Positions 8,808 through 16,771 of a DNA stretch of 64,000 nucleotides are shown here, one piece after another. The notes below the pieces were generated by a model, which was not told where the DNA came from, did no database searches, and was given only the letters and a program-made list of their open reading frames with translations. The position numbers and the translations under genes were made by a program. Origin of the DNA: Bacillus sp. EAC (GTDB lineage: Bacteria; Bacillota; Bacilli; Bacillales; Bacillaceae_G). The stretch is taken from contig NZ_NCSY01000006.1 in NCBI RefSeq assembly GCF_002156875.1, forward strand, positions 339,482 through 403,481. Direction: 5' to 3'. Numbering within the stretch: position 1 is the first letter of the stretch; every line of letters starts with the position of its first letter.

Positions 8808-11225
8808 TTAGTTTGCTACAATGTTTACTAATTTTCCAGGTACTGCAATAATTTTACGCACTGTTTTTCCTTCTACTTGCTCTTTTACAGATTCATCTGA
8901 TAATGCAATTTGTTCCATTTGTTCACGAGAAGCATCTTTTGCAACAAGTAATTTAGCTCTTACTTTCCCATTAATTTGGACAACGATTTCAATTTCGTCT
9001 TCTACAAGTTTTGCTTCATCGTAAGCAGGCCATGTAGCGTATGCAATTGAATCACTGTGACCAAGTTTACTCCAAAGTTCTTCTCCGATATGTGGAGCAA
9101 CTGGTGCAAGAATTTTAACAAAACCTTCAACCATATCTTTAGGTAATTGGTCAGCTTTATAGGCCTCATTAATGAATACCATCATTTGTGATATTGCTGT
9201 GTTAAAGCGAAGTCCTTCAAAGTCTTCAGTAACTTTTTTCACTGTTTGATGATATGTTTTTTCTAGACTACTTTCAGTAATACCTTCAACAACCTTACTT
9301 GAAATAGCTTCATTATCACCTACAAATAAACGCCATACTCGATCTAAGAAACGTCTAGAACCATCTAACCCATTTTCTGACCAAGCAATTGAAGCATCTA
9401 GAGGACCCATGAACATTTCGTATAAACGTAATGTATCTGCTCCATGGCTCGCTACGATATCATCTGGGTTTACGACATTCCCTTTTGATTTAGACATTTT
9501 CTCATTATTTTCACCTAAGATCATACCTTGGTTAAATAATTTTTGGAATGGCTCTTTTGTTGGTACAACACCTAAATCATAAAGGAATTTATGCCAGAAA
9601 CGAGCGTATAGTAAGTGAAGTACTGCATGCTCTGCTCCACCGATATATACATCAACTGGTAACCAGTGTTTTAATTTTTCTGGATCCGCAATTGCCTCTG
9701 TGTTTGTTGGATCGATATAACGTAAATAATACCAACAACTTCCACCCCATTGTGGCATTGTATTCGTTTCACGTCTTCCTTTTTTACCAGTAACAGGATC
9801 TACAACATTAACCCAATCTACTACGTTTGCTAATGGAGATTCACCTGTTCCACTCGGACGAATATCATCAGTAATAGGAAGGATAAGTGGTAGCTCTTCA
9901 TCAGGAACAACTGTCATTGTACCGTCTTCCCAGAAAATTACTGGAATTGGCTCACCCCAATATCTTTGACGTGAGAATAACCAGTCTCTTAAACGATAGG
10001 TAACCTTTTTCTCACCAGATTTTGTAGAGTCCAACCATTGTAGCATTTTTTCAATAGCATCTTCTTTCGTTAAATCATTTAAGAAATCTGAGTTAACGTG
10101 TTTACCATCGCCAGTGTAAGCTTCTTTTTGAACATCTCCACCTTCAACAACTTCTACGATTGGTAAATTAAATTTAACTGCAAATTCATGGTCGCGTTCA
10201 TCATGTCCTGGTACCGCCATGATTGCACCTGTACCATAACTTGCTAACACATAATCAGCAATCCAAATTGGAAGTTTTTCGTTATTTACCGGATTAACAG
10301 CGTATGCTCCAGTGAATACACCTGTTTTGTCTTTTGCTAAATCAGTACGCTCCAAATCACTTTTAGATTTAATTGAGTCGATGTAAGCTTCAACTGCTTC
10401 TTTTTGTTCAGCAGTCGTAATTTTACTTACAAGATCATGCTCAGGAGCTACAACTAAGTAACTTGCACCAAATAGCGTATCTGGACGAGTTGTAAAAACA
10501 GTTACTTTCTCATTGTAACCATCCACTGTAAAGTAAACTTCTGCGCCTTCAGATCGACCAATCCAGTTGCGTTGCATTTCTTTTAAGCTTTCTGGCCAAT
10601 CCAATTCTTCTAAATCCTCTAATAATCTGTCCGCATAAGCAGTGATTTTTAAAATCCATTGCTTCATAGGGCGACGTTCAACCGGATGGCCTCCACGTTC
10701 ACTCTTTCCGTCAATTACTTCTTCATTTGCTAAAACAGTACCTAGCGCTGGACACCAGTTAACTGGGACCTCATCTACATAAGCTAATCCTTTTTCAACC
10801 ATTCTTAGGAAAATCCATTGTGTCCATTTATAGTAATTAGGGTCAGTTGTATTTACTTCACGGTCCCAATCATAAGAGAAGCCTAACGCTTGGATTTGAT
10901 TACGGAAAGTATTTATATTTTTTTCAGTGAATTCTGCTGGGTCATTACCTGTGTCTAATGCATATTGCTCTGCAGGTAATCCAAATGCATCCCACCCCAT
11001 TGGGTGAAGTACATTATAACCTTGCATTCTTTTCATTCTTGATAATATATCAGTTGCCGTATATCCTTCTGGATGGCCTACATGAAGTCCAGCTCCAGAT
11101 GGATATGGAAACATATCAAGTGCATAAAATTTTGGTTTAGACAATTCATCAATCGTTTTAAATGTTTTATTATCTTGCCAATAATTTTGCCATTTTTGTT
11201 CAATATTACGATGATTAAAACTCAT
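8808..11225 (-). CDS. leuS: Leucyl-tRNA synthetase
   Basis: An 805-residue class I aminoacyl-tRNA synthetase that charges tRNA-Leu. The HIGH motif appears as HVGH at residues 48-51 ([16 protein letters not shown]) and the KMSKS loop is intact ([11 protein letters not shown]). Between them lies the CP1 editing domain with its TTRPDT segment. The length and N-terminus match bacterial LeuS. Expression is controlled by a T-box leader immediately upstream; the RBS AGGAGGC lies seven bases before the ATG. Confidence 0.98.
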   Translation of the reverse strand: MSFNHRNIEQKWQNYWQDNKTFKTIDELSKPKFYALDMFPYPSGAGLHVGHPEGYTATDILSRMKRMQGYNVLHPMGWDAFGLPAEQYALDTGNDPAEFTEKNINTFRNQIQALGFSYDWDREVNTTDPNYYKWTQWIFLRMVEKGLAYVDEVPVNWCPALGTVLANEEVIDGKSERGGHPVERRPMKQWILKITAYADRLLEDLEELDWPESLKEMQRNWIGRSEGAEVYFTVDGYNEKVTVFTTRPDTLFGASYLVVAPEHDLVSKITTAEQKEAVEAYIDSIKSKSDLERTDLAKDKTGVFTGAYAVNPVNNEKLPIWIADYVLASYGTGAIMAVPGHDERDHEFAVKFNLPIVEVVEGGDVQKEAYTGDGKHVNSDFLNDLTKEDAIEKMLQWLDSTKSGEKKVTYRLRDWLFSRQRYWGEPIPVIFWEDGTMTVVPDEELPLILPITDDIRPSGTGESPLANVVDWVNVVDPVTGKKGRRETNTMPQWGGSCWYYLRYIDPTNTEAIADPEKLKHWLPVDVYIGGAEHAVLHLLYARFWHKFLYDLGVVPTKEPFQKLFNQGMILGENNEKMSKSKGNVVNPDDIVASHGADTLRLYEMFMGPLDASIAWSENGLDGSRRFLDRVWRLFVGDNEAISSKVVEGITESSLEKTYHQTVKKVTEDFEGLRFNTAISQMMVFINEAYKADQLPKDMVEGFVKILAPVAPHIGEELWSKLGHSDSIAYATWPAYDEAKLVEDEIEIVVQINGKVRAKLLVAKDASREQMEQIALSDESVKEQVEGKTVRKIIAVPGKLVNIVAN

Positions 11226-11280
11226 ATTTATTGCCTCCTATTTTAATTTTAAATGGCTCGACTTGTGGTTACCGTTTTAA

Positions 11281-11533
11281 TAAAAAAAAATCCTCCCGCC
11301 CCAAAAAGGGACGAGAGGATTTCCCGCGGTACCACCCAAATTAATGTAAAAATACATTCACTTGTTTCCGTAACGTGGAATACGACATTTATTACTTGGC
11401 AAACACCGTTCACAAATGTGGCTTATGGGCGAGTTCATGAATAGAAGGGATTGACTTTCACCAACCGTCAACTCTCTAAACCTCTTCACACTCACTACTA
11501 TTCCCAATCTTAGCCGATCATTTAGATTTAATT
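11281..11533 (-). promoter_or_regulatory. T-box leader of leuS
   Basis: Read on the minus strand, the leader contains the highly conserved T-box segment GGGTGGTACCGCGG (11325-11338) that pairs with uncharged tRNA acceptor ends, followed by a GC-rich terminator stem (11290-11302 with 11308-11320) and a run of nine U. Upstream lies a Stem I-like region; the triplet CTC at 11432-11434 within GAACTCGCC is the likely specifier, a leucine codon that agrees with the gene. Uncharged tRNA-Leu should stabilise the antiterminator and switch leuS on. Confidence 0.95.
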
Positions 11534-11539
11534 TATACC

Positions 11540-11568
11540 ATTTTATTATAACCAAAGAAAAAGGTCAA
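11540..11568 (-). promoter_or_regulatory. SigA-type promoter for the leuS T-box transcript
   Basis: TTGACC (11563-11568) and TAAAAT (11540-11545) are separated by 17 bases on the minus strand, placing transcription start near 11533, just ahead of the T-box Stem I. Confidence 0.7.
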
Positions 11569-11585
11569 TTATACATCGCCTATTT

Positions 11586-12788
11586 TTATGAAGCGAAAGT
11601 CTCATTCTGAATATTTTCAACTTTTTTAGCAAGTCTTTCGTAAAGTACAGAAAAAATCATACTAATGATTAAGAAGAAAACTAAAATGATAAACAGTACC
11701 TTCATACTAAACATATCAACAATTGCCCCACCAAGCACAGGTCCAAGCATCCTACCTACTGTTGCCGCACTATTTACAATTCCTTGGTACATACCGATGC
11801 GTTCTTTTGGCGCAAGCATATTAGCAATTGTTGGTACAGCTGGCCACACAAACATTTCACCAATTGTTAAAATGATCATTCCTACCATAAACATCGAAAA
11901 TTGTTCTGCTGTACTTACTAGCACTGTCGAAGCAATAAAAAAGCCTATTCCAAACAGCATTTGTTTTCTCATACTTAACACAAATTTACGAATGATTGTT
12001 GAAACAATCGGTTGAGCTAATACGATCAGCGCACCATTCACAGTCCAAAGTAAACTATAATTTTTTAAACCAATGTGAAGGCTTTGCATTTCAGAAGCAA
12101 TTGTTGTTTGCCATTGCACATAAACTAACCAACATAATATATAGGCACAACAAACAATCAATAACGCCTTCATTGACGGCGTAAAAGAAAACTTAGGCTT
12201 CTCAGCTTTTTCTACATTTTTTGTTTCACTTATTTCTTTCGGAACTTCCATATTTCTAAATCCAAAAACTGCTACAAAGAAAAAGACAATATATAATAAC
12301 AAATTAGCAGTAAAGATATTATTTATATTCGCATTAGCAACCATGCCACCAAGCGCTGTACCAACCGCAACGCCTAAATTTTGAGCAACATAAATTGCAT
12401 TAAACGCCTTACGTCCACCCTCTGGCCAAGCAGCACCTACCATCGCATACATTGATGGAAATACGATTCCTACACCAAAACCTAAAGTAATGAAAAAACA
12501 ACTATAAAATGACCATGAATGATTAATAACAAGACCTAAAATCGAGAAAAACGTAATAACAATACCTGTCAAAATTGATTTATATCCTCCCAGTCGGTCA
12601 AATAGCCAACCACCGAGCATATTCCCAAAAACCCCAGCTAATGAATTAAACATTAAAATAAGCCCTGCAACAGACAAGGACTTCCCTAAGTATTGATGAA
12701 TATATATCGTATTAAACGGCCACAAAAATGAATTGCCAGTTACGTTTAATATCATTCCTATTAACAAAAACCAGAGCTTTTTTGGCAT
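11586..12788 (-). CDS. yttB: MFS transporter (YttB-like)
   Basis: A 400-residue protein with about twelve hydrophobic helices and a charged central loop (KEISETKNVEKAEKPK) near residue 195. The A-motif GGWLFDRLGGYK follows helix 2, and the relative position next to leuS matches B. subtilis yttB. It belongs to the drug-efflux-like group of MFS proteins, but the substrate is unknown. RBS GGGGAG lies 8-9 bases before the ATG. No terminator is obvious before the leuS promoter about 20 bases downstream. Confidence 0.88.
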   Translation of the reverse strand: MPKKLWFLLIGMILNVTGNSFLWPFNTIYIHQYLGKSLSVAGLILMFNSLAGVFGNMLGGWLFDRLGGYKSILTGIVITFFSILGLVINHSWSFYSCFFITLGFGVGIVFPSMYAMVGAAWPEGGRKAFNAIYVAQNLGVAVGTALGGMVANANINNIFTANLLLYIVFFFVAVFGFRNMEVPKEISETKNVEKAEKPKFSFTPSMKALLIVCCAYILCWLVYVQWQTTIASEMQSLHIGLKNYSLLWTVNGALIVLAQPIVSTIIRKFVLSMRKQMLFGIGFFIASTVLVSTAEQFSMFMVGMIILTIGEMFVWPAVPTIANMLAPKERIGMYQGIVNSAATVGRMLGPVLGGAIVDMFSMKVLFIILVFFLIISMIFSVLYERLAKKVENIQNETFAS

Positions 12789-13010
12789 CCCCCGTACTCC
12801 CCTCTAAGCTGTCCCCTTTTTATCTATATAACTTATTAATTGTAGAGGAGAACGTTGATTGTTTCAAGGAAGAAATTTTGGAAGCAGATTGCAAATAAAA
12901 AAATGCTGTACTCGTAAACTTTATTGCTAATAAATATGGGGGAACTATAGATTTTCTATTTAGAATGATCAATATAATCTCTTTAAAAATTTGGGTCTGT
13001 TAAAAAGTAA

Positions 13011-13190
13011 TGTTGATTTCTGTTGCAGAATCCTCCCTTTCCGTTTTGCGTGAGCTGAGCCTCCTGGGCCCACACGACGTGGGTCGTGCATGCCTTACCA
13101 CAGGACGTGGTGGTATTAGCATGCCTACCTTTTTGACCAAATGCGTGGGTCCCACTTTTCTCGCTACTCCCACAGGAGTCTCACACTCCA
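13011..13190 (-). repeat. Dispersed intergenic repeat, copy A (long form with inner hairpin insert)
   Basis: GC-rich island in AT-rich surroundings. Read on the minus strand it begins GAGACTCCTGTGGGAGTAGCG and ends in a variant of CGGAAAGCGAGCATCCTGGAG, the same ends seen in copies at 29713, 31741 and 44196. It contains the inner insert with GGCATGCTAATACC, a CCAC/GTGG hairpin (loop GTCCT) and a CCCACGTCGTGTGGG hairpin. It lies alone in the yttB-SASP intergenic region. No transposase is associated. Confidence 0.85.
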
Positions 13191-13322
13191 ATCAAATCTC
13201 TTAATTTTCTCTTTGCATCAAACCTGTTAAATCTCTCAGAACAAAGCGTTTTGCCAAATATCAACAATAAACATTAACAGAGTGAAAAATTTTAAAAAAC
13301 ACTTATAGAAAAAATCCACAAC

Positions 13323-13352
13323 AAAAAAAGCCTACTATTTGTAGGCTCCTTT
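13323..13352 (-). terminator. Intrinsic terminator after the SASP-like gene
   Basis: Minus-strand stem GCCTAC/GTAGGC (13341-13346 with 13330-13335) followed by seven U, directly past the stop at 13356. Confidence 0.9.
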
Positions 13353-13355
13353 TCA

Positions 13356-13502
13356 TTATTGTTTTGATCTCTGAGGTTGACCTTTTTTAGAATTGCTAGC
13401 TTTAACTTTATCAACTGCTGATAGTTCGCCAGCGAATTCTGTGTTTGTTGCATTTTTTGTTCTTTGCTCAGGATTATTTTGTTTTGATTTCTTCTTAACC
13501 AC
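13356..13502 (-). CDS. Small gamma-type acid-soluble spore protein-like (SspE-like)
   Basis: A 48-residue, very polar protein rich in K, N, Q and S, with the segment NATNTEFAGEL; the T-E-F-A-x-E core is the recognition motif found in gamma-type SASPs, where the GPR protease cuts during germination. It is about half the usual length and has only one such motif, unlike SspE of B. subtilis or B. cereus. The GTG start at 13502 is chosen because GGGAGG lies nine bases upstream; the longer ATG frame from 13550 contains that RBS. Expression would be expected in the forespore, but no SigG promoter was identified. Confidence 0.65.
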   Translation of the reverse strand: MVKKKSKQNNPEQRTKNATNTEFAGELSAVDKVKASNSKKGQPQRSKQ

Positions 13503-13562
13503 GTCAATATTCCTCCCTAAATACATATATTCTTCTACATTTTCATGCATATGCGTTCTCCT

Positions 13563-13832
13563 TTAATGTGGAGTTGTGATCATTTGATGTTGTAATTCTG
13601 TTAATTGTCTACGTAATCGATTAAATTCATCTCGATTTTCTATGTTTGCAATTCTTTCTACTTTTTCCAATTCCATTATTGCTTGCTCTAGTTGTTGTTG
13701 CGCATCTGAATACTCAATTCCATTAACATGCTCTTGTCTCATTCCTATTTCTAACTGTTCAACGGCATAGTCATATGCGTTCTTAGCTTGCTGAACTTGT
13801 TCTTGTCCGAATGCGCGATCTGTCAAACCCAA
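13563..13832 (-). CDS. ytzC: DUF2524 family protein YtzC
   Basis: An 89-residue, highly helical protein full of Q, E, A and L (EQVQQAKNAYDYAVEQLE, QQQLEQAIMELEKVERI) that probably forms a helical hairpin. Size and position beside ytqA match YtzC of B. subtilis (DUF2524); function is unknown. A good AAGGAGGA RBS precedes the ATG. It lies about 60 bases upstream of the SASP-like gene and may share its transcript, hinting at a sporulation link (inference). Confidence 0.85.
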   Translation of the reverse strand: MGLTDRAFGQEQVQQAKNAYDYAVEQLEIGMRQEHVNGIEYSDAQQQLEQAIMELEKVERIANIENRDEFNRLRRQLTELQHQMITTPH

Positions 13833-14031
13833 GAAAATTCCTCCTTTTAGACTTTACTAAGTCAAAAATGAAGTACCCAATATGTAGGCTACCTTCAAGG
13901 ATAGTATTTCCAAAGCGTTCTAACAAAGTACTATTATTTGTTTACATTAGAGAGATGTTTTTCCATTTGGTTTTCTATACATAGCATGATAAAATCGAGA
14001 ATAGTGACTTAAAACAAGGGAGGGATGAGGA

Positions 14032-14994
14032 ATGACAAATAACAATCCTTTTCCATATACAATAGATCATAAAAGATACCATTCTTGGAACTATCATTTA
14101 AGACAGGAATTCGGTGAAAAAGTATTCAAAGTTTCGATTGATGCTGGCTTCGATTGTCCAAATAGAGATGGTACAGTGGCGTTTGGTGGTTGTACTTTTT
14201 GTAGTGCATCTGGCTCAGGGGATTTTGCAGGAAATCGAGCTGAAGATGTTGTGACTCAATTCCATAAAATTAAAGATAAAATGCATGAGAAATGGCAAAA
14301 CGGAAAATACTTAGGTTATTTCCAAGCCTATACAAATACTCATGCACCAGTAGAGGTACTTAAACAAAAGTTTGAACCAATACTAGAACAAGAAGGTGTA
14401 GTCGGACTTTCTATCGCAACCCGACCTGATTGTTTACCAGATGATGTGGTTGAATATCTTGCTGATTTAAATAAACGAACTTATTTATGGGTAGAACTTG
14501 GTCTACAAACTGTTCATGAAAAAACGGCTAATATTATTAATCGAGCTCATGATTATAAAACATATGTTGAAGGTGTAGAAAAGCTTAGAAAACACAATAT
14601 ACGTATTTGTTCACATATAATTAATGGATTACCTTTGGAAACACCTGAAATGATGATGGAAACTGCATTAGAAGTAGCAAAACTTGATATACAAGGCATC
14701 AAAATCCACTTACTGCATCTTTTAAAAGGAACTGCTATGATGAAGCAGTATGAAAAAGGACTAGTTGAATTCATGAATTTCGATGATTATATTAACTTAG
14801 TCGTTGATCAACTAGAAATTATTCCAAGCGATGTAATTGTTCATCGAATTACTGGTGACGGTCCTCCGGATTTATTAATCGGTCCAATGTGGAGTCTTAA
14901 AAAATGGGAAGTTTTAAATGCAATTGATCGTGAATTTGAGCGTCGTAATAGTTGGCAAGGTAAATTCGCTAAAAATAGAGTGCAATTAACATGA
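14032..14994 (+). CDS. ytqA: Radical SAM protein YtqA (TIGR01212 family)
   Basis: A 320-residue radical SAM protein. The cluster-binding cysteines are C42, C54 and C57 (DCPNRDGTVAFGGCTFC); the first gap is far longer than the canonical CX3CX2C, which is the hallmark of the YhcC/YtqA branch, so this is normal for the family. RPDCL and ELGLQ further on fit the barrel. The substrate is not firmly known; pairing with the methyltransferase-like YtqB suggests RNA modification (inference). Its TGA overlaps the next ATG (ATGA), a tightly coupled pair. Confidence 0.92.
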   Translation: MTNNNPFPYTIDHKRYHSWNYHLRQEFGEKVFKVSIDAGFDCPNRDGTVAFGGCTFCSASGSGDFAGNRAEDVVTQFHKIKDKMHEKWQNGKYLGYFQAYTNTHAPVEVLKQKFEPILEQEGVVGLSIATRPDCLPDDVVEYLADLNKRTYLWVELGLQTVHEKTANIINRAHDYKTYVEGVEKLRKHNIRICSHIINGLPLETPEMMMETALEVAKLDIQGIKIHLLHLLKGTAMMKQYEKGLVEFMNFDDYINLVVDQLEIIPSDVIVHRITGDGPPDLLIGPMWSLKKWEVLNAIDREFERRNSWQGKFAKNRVQLT

Positions 14995-15566
14995 TTTTAG
15001 AACGAATCTTACCTTTTGCAAGAAAACTTCTTCAATTAGCTCTTCAAGAAGGAGACATTGCAATTGACGCAACAATTGGCAATGGACATGATACAGTCTT
15101 ATTAGCAAAATTAGTTGGTGAAACCGGCCATGTATTTGGTTTTGATATTCAAGATTTAGCCATTCAAAATACGATCGAGCGACTTAATAATGAGAAGTTA
15201 GCTAAACAAGTCACAGTTGTTCAAAAAAGTCATTCTGCCGTAAAAGAAGTTTTACCTACTCATTTGCATGGAAAAGTGAAAGCTGCAATTTTCAACTTAG
15301 GCTATTTACCCGGTAGTGATAAATCGATCGTTACTGTTCCAGCTTCAACTATTTCAGCAATTCAACAAATTCTTGAAATTATGGCACCCGAAGGAATCAT
15401 AGTAGTTGTAATTTATCATGGTCATGATGGTGGAGATGTTGAAAAAGATGCATTAATGAACTTTGTTCAAAAAATTCCACAAGACTTGGCCCATGTTTTA
15501 ACTTATCGATTCTTAAATCAAGCAAATAATCCCCCTTTTATTGTTGCAATCGAAAAAAGAGGTTAA
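14991..15566 (+). CDS. ytqB: Class I SAM-dependent methyltransferase YtqB (putative RNA methylase)
   Basis: A 191-residue Rossmann methyltransferase: the SAM-binding motif DATIGNGHDTVLLAKL begins about residue 23, motif II is VFGFDIQ, and FNLGYLPG occupies the motif IV position typical of the YtqB (rRNA methylase) family. It overlaps ytqA by four bases. The target is not established by sequence. A strong terminator follows. Confidence 0.92.
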   Translation: MILERILPFARKLLQLALQEGDIAIDATIGNGHDTVLLAKLVGETGHVFGFDIQDLAIQNTIERLNNEKLAKQVTVVQKSHSAVKEVLPTHLHGKVKAAIFNLGYLPGSDKSIVTVPASTISAIQQILEIMAPEGIIVVVIYHGHDGGDVEKDALMNFVQKIPQDLAHVLTYRFLNQANNPPFIVAIEKRG

Positions 15567-15580
15567 ATTAGTTGAATACC

Positions 15581-15616
15581 AAACTGTCCAACATATTTTG
15601 TTGGACAGTTTTTTTA
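15581..15616 (+). terminator. Intrinsic terminator of ytqAB
   Basis: 13-bp stem (15581-15593 with 15599-15611) with a five-base loop and a T run. Confidence 0.95.
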
Positions 15617-15773
15617 TTTTTTGGCTCATTTGTAGCGTATAGCAATCTAAAAGAAATAAGTTCCACTCCAAATAATCTCGTTTCGATCAAGTTGACTTAA
15701 CAAAATCATTATATGATTAAAAATTTATTAAAAAAAAACTTTTTTGATATTTGGTAAATTTTTCTTGAAATAT

Positions 15774-15788
15774 TGGTAATGATAATAA
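15774..15788 (+). promoter_or_regulatory. Fur/Zur-like box candidate before the His-rich exported protein
   Basis: TGGTAATGATAATAA matches 11 of 14 informative positions of the 7-1-7 Fur consensus TGATAAT-N-ATTATCA, and 10 of 14 of the Zur consensus. AT-rich DNA makes such matches cheap, so this is only a hint. Confidence 0.25.
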
Positions 15789-15814
15789 AATCAAAAAGTA
15801 AAGGAGTTTTCATC

Positions 15815-16300
15815 ATGAAAAAAGCAATTTTTGCTGGAGCAATTGTCAGTCTAATGACTTTTAGTGCAGTTTCTGTTAGTGCACAATCAATTAACTCTGC
15901 AAGTTACTATGTGCACCCAAAACAAAGTAATAATGAAGGTGATGCTAATAAACAACATCGCCACCATCACCATCACAACAAAGAAAATAACCAGTTATTT
16001 AAGAAACATAAAAAAGAGGTTATCCAATATTTATCAAACTATCTAAACCAACCAGAAGCAAATGTTAATAAAGTAGTTGAAAAGCATCAAATGGAAATGA
16101 AAAAATTAATCTTTATAGCTGTAGTTGCTAAGCTTTCAAATAAACCATTAGAAAACGTAATCGCTCAAAAAGAGAAATCAAAATCATTTAAAGATTTTTT
16201 AAGCAATAACAATATTAAACATGAACAATTTTTTAATGAAATGAGAAGAGTTCACCAGGATATTATTACTAAAATTGAACCAGCTAAAACTAAAAACTAA
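15815..16300 (+). CDS. His-rich secreted protein of unknown function
   Basis: A 161-residue protein with a clear signal peptide: KK, a hydrophobic core, then SVSA followed by QS, the likely cleavage at about residue 24. After a short linker comes a metal-binding-looking run HRHHHHH (about residues 48-54), then about 100 residues of charged helices (KKHKKEVIQYLSNYL, VVEKHQMEMKKL). The ATG at 15815 is chosen since AAAGGAG lies 8-9 bases upstream; the longer frame from 15773 lacks a signal. I do not recognise the family. The histidine cluster suggests binding of Zn, Ni or Cu outside the cell (inference). Confidence 0.75.
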   Translation: MKKAIFAGAIVSLMTFSAVSVSAQSINSASYYVHPKQSNNEGDANKQHRHHHHHNKENNQLFKKHKKEVIQYLSNYLNQPEANVNKVVEKHQMEMKKLIFIAVVAKLSNKPLENVIAQKEKSKSFKDFLSNNNIKHEQFFNEMRRVHQDIITKIEPAKTKN

Positions 16301-16307
16301 TACTGCA

Positions 16308-16347
16308 GCATATCTTCAATATTTTTTATTGAGGATATGCATTTTTA
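16308..16347 (+). terminator. Intrinsic terminator after the His-rich gene
   Basis: 13-bp stem with one G-T mismatch (16308-16320 with 16328-16340) followed by five T. Confidence 0.85.
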
Positions 16348-16771
16348 ATTAATTTACATAATATAAGTTTATTTCGACATTTATCGACACTTCGAGTATC
16401 TTTTAGATTATTACTTTAAAATAAAATAGTATGATAATAGTTTTATAAATATGTAAACGTTTTCTATATCTAGTCTAATTGTTTTAGTTATTCGTTACAT
16501 AAGTTAAAAATGAATTCTAATTTAACATTATTTTGAGATACAAAAAACCAATTAAATTAACAATTAAATGAAATATTTTACATTATTTATTAAAAATTTT
16601 GTCTAATTTTTTGTCTAATTTTTAAATTAAGACTAGATTAAAATGATATACATACGATTATTTTGTACAGGTTTTTAGACCTATTTATTAGGTTTAAATT
16701 CTGAATTTTCAATTATATTTTCGATTACTGTACAATTCGTTGTATTTACTTATCATTATGGAGGTGTATCA
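16348..16771. other. AT-rich gene-free region upstream of the MMPL exporter, with GTCTAATT repeats
   Basis: No reading frame of note. The octamer GTCTAATT occurs at 16473, 16601 and 16613, and an inverted version AATTAAGAC at 16625-16633 completes an imperfect dyad with the third copy. These look like sites for a dimeric regulator of the exporter gene. The final 20 bases carry the RBS TGGAGGTG. Confidence 0.4.

Larger units (their letters stand above)
12789..13355. other. 567-base gene-free stretch
   Basis: Holds the RBS region of yttB, AT-rich DNA without convincing reading frames, repeat copy A (13011-13190) and the terminator of the SASP-like gene (13323-13352). Short frames inside the repeat are not believable genes. 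Confidence 0.7.

Noticed and set aside
11358..11555. 65-aa minus-strand frame
   Set aside because: It is the T-box Stem I region; RNA structure explains the sequence.
13000..13204. Overlapping 63-64 aa frames on both strands
   Set aside because: They lie in repeat copy A; no RBS, composition follows the repeat, and other copies do not keep the frame.
13292..13507. 71-aa minus-strand frame overlapping the SASP-like gene
   Set aside because: Out of frame with the better-supported 48-aa gene, and it runs through the terminator.
15640..15700. Possible remnant of the dispersed repeat
   Set aside because: Only TTCCACTCCA and a few scattered bases match; not above chance.
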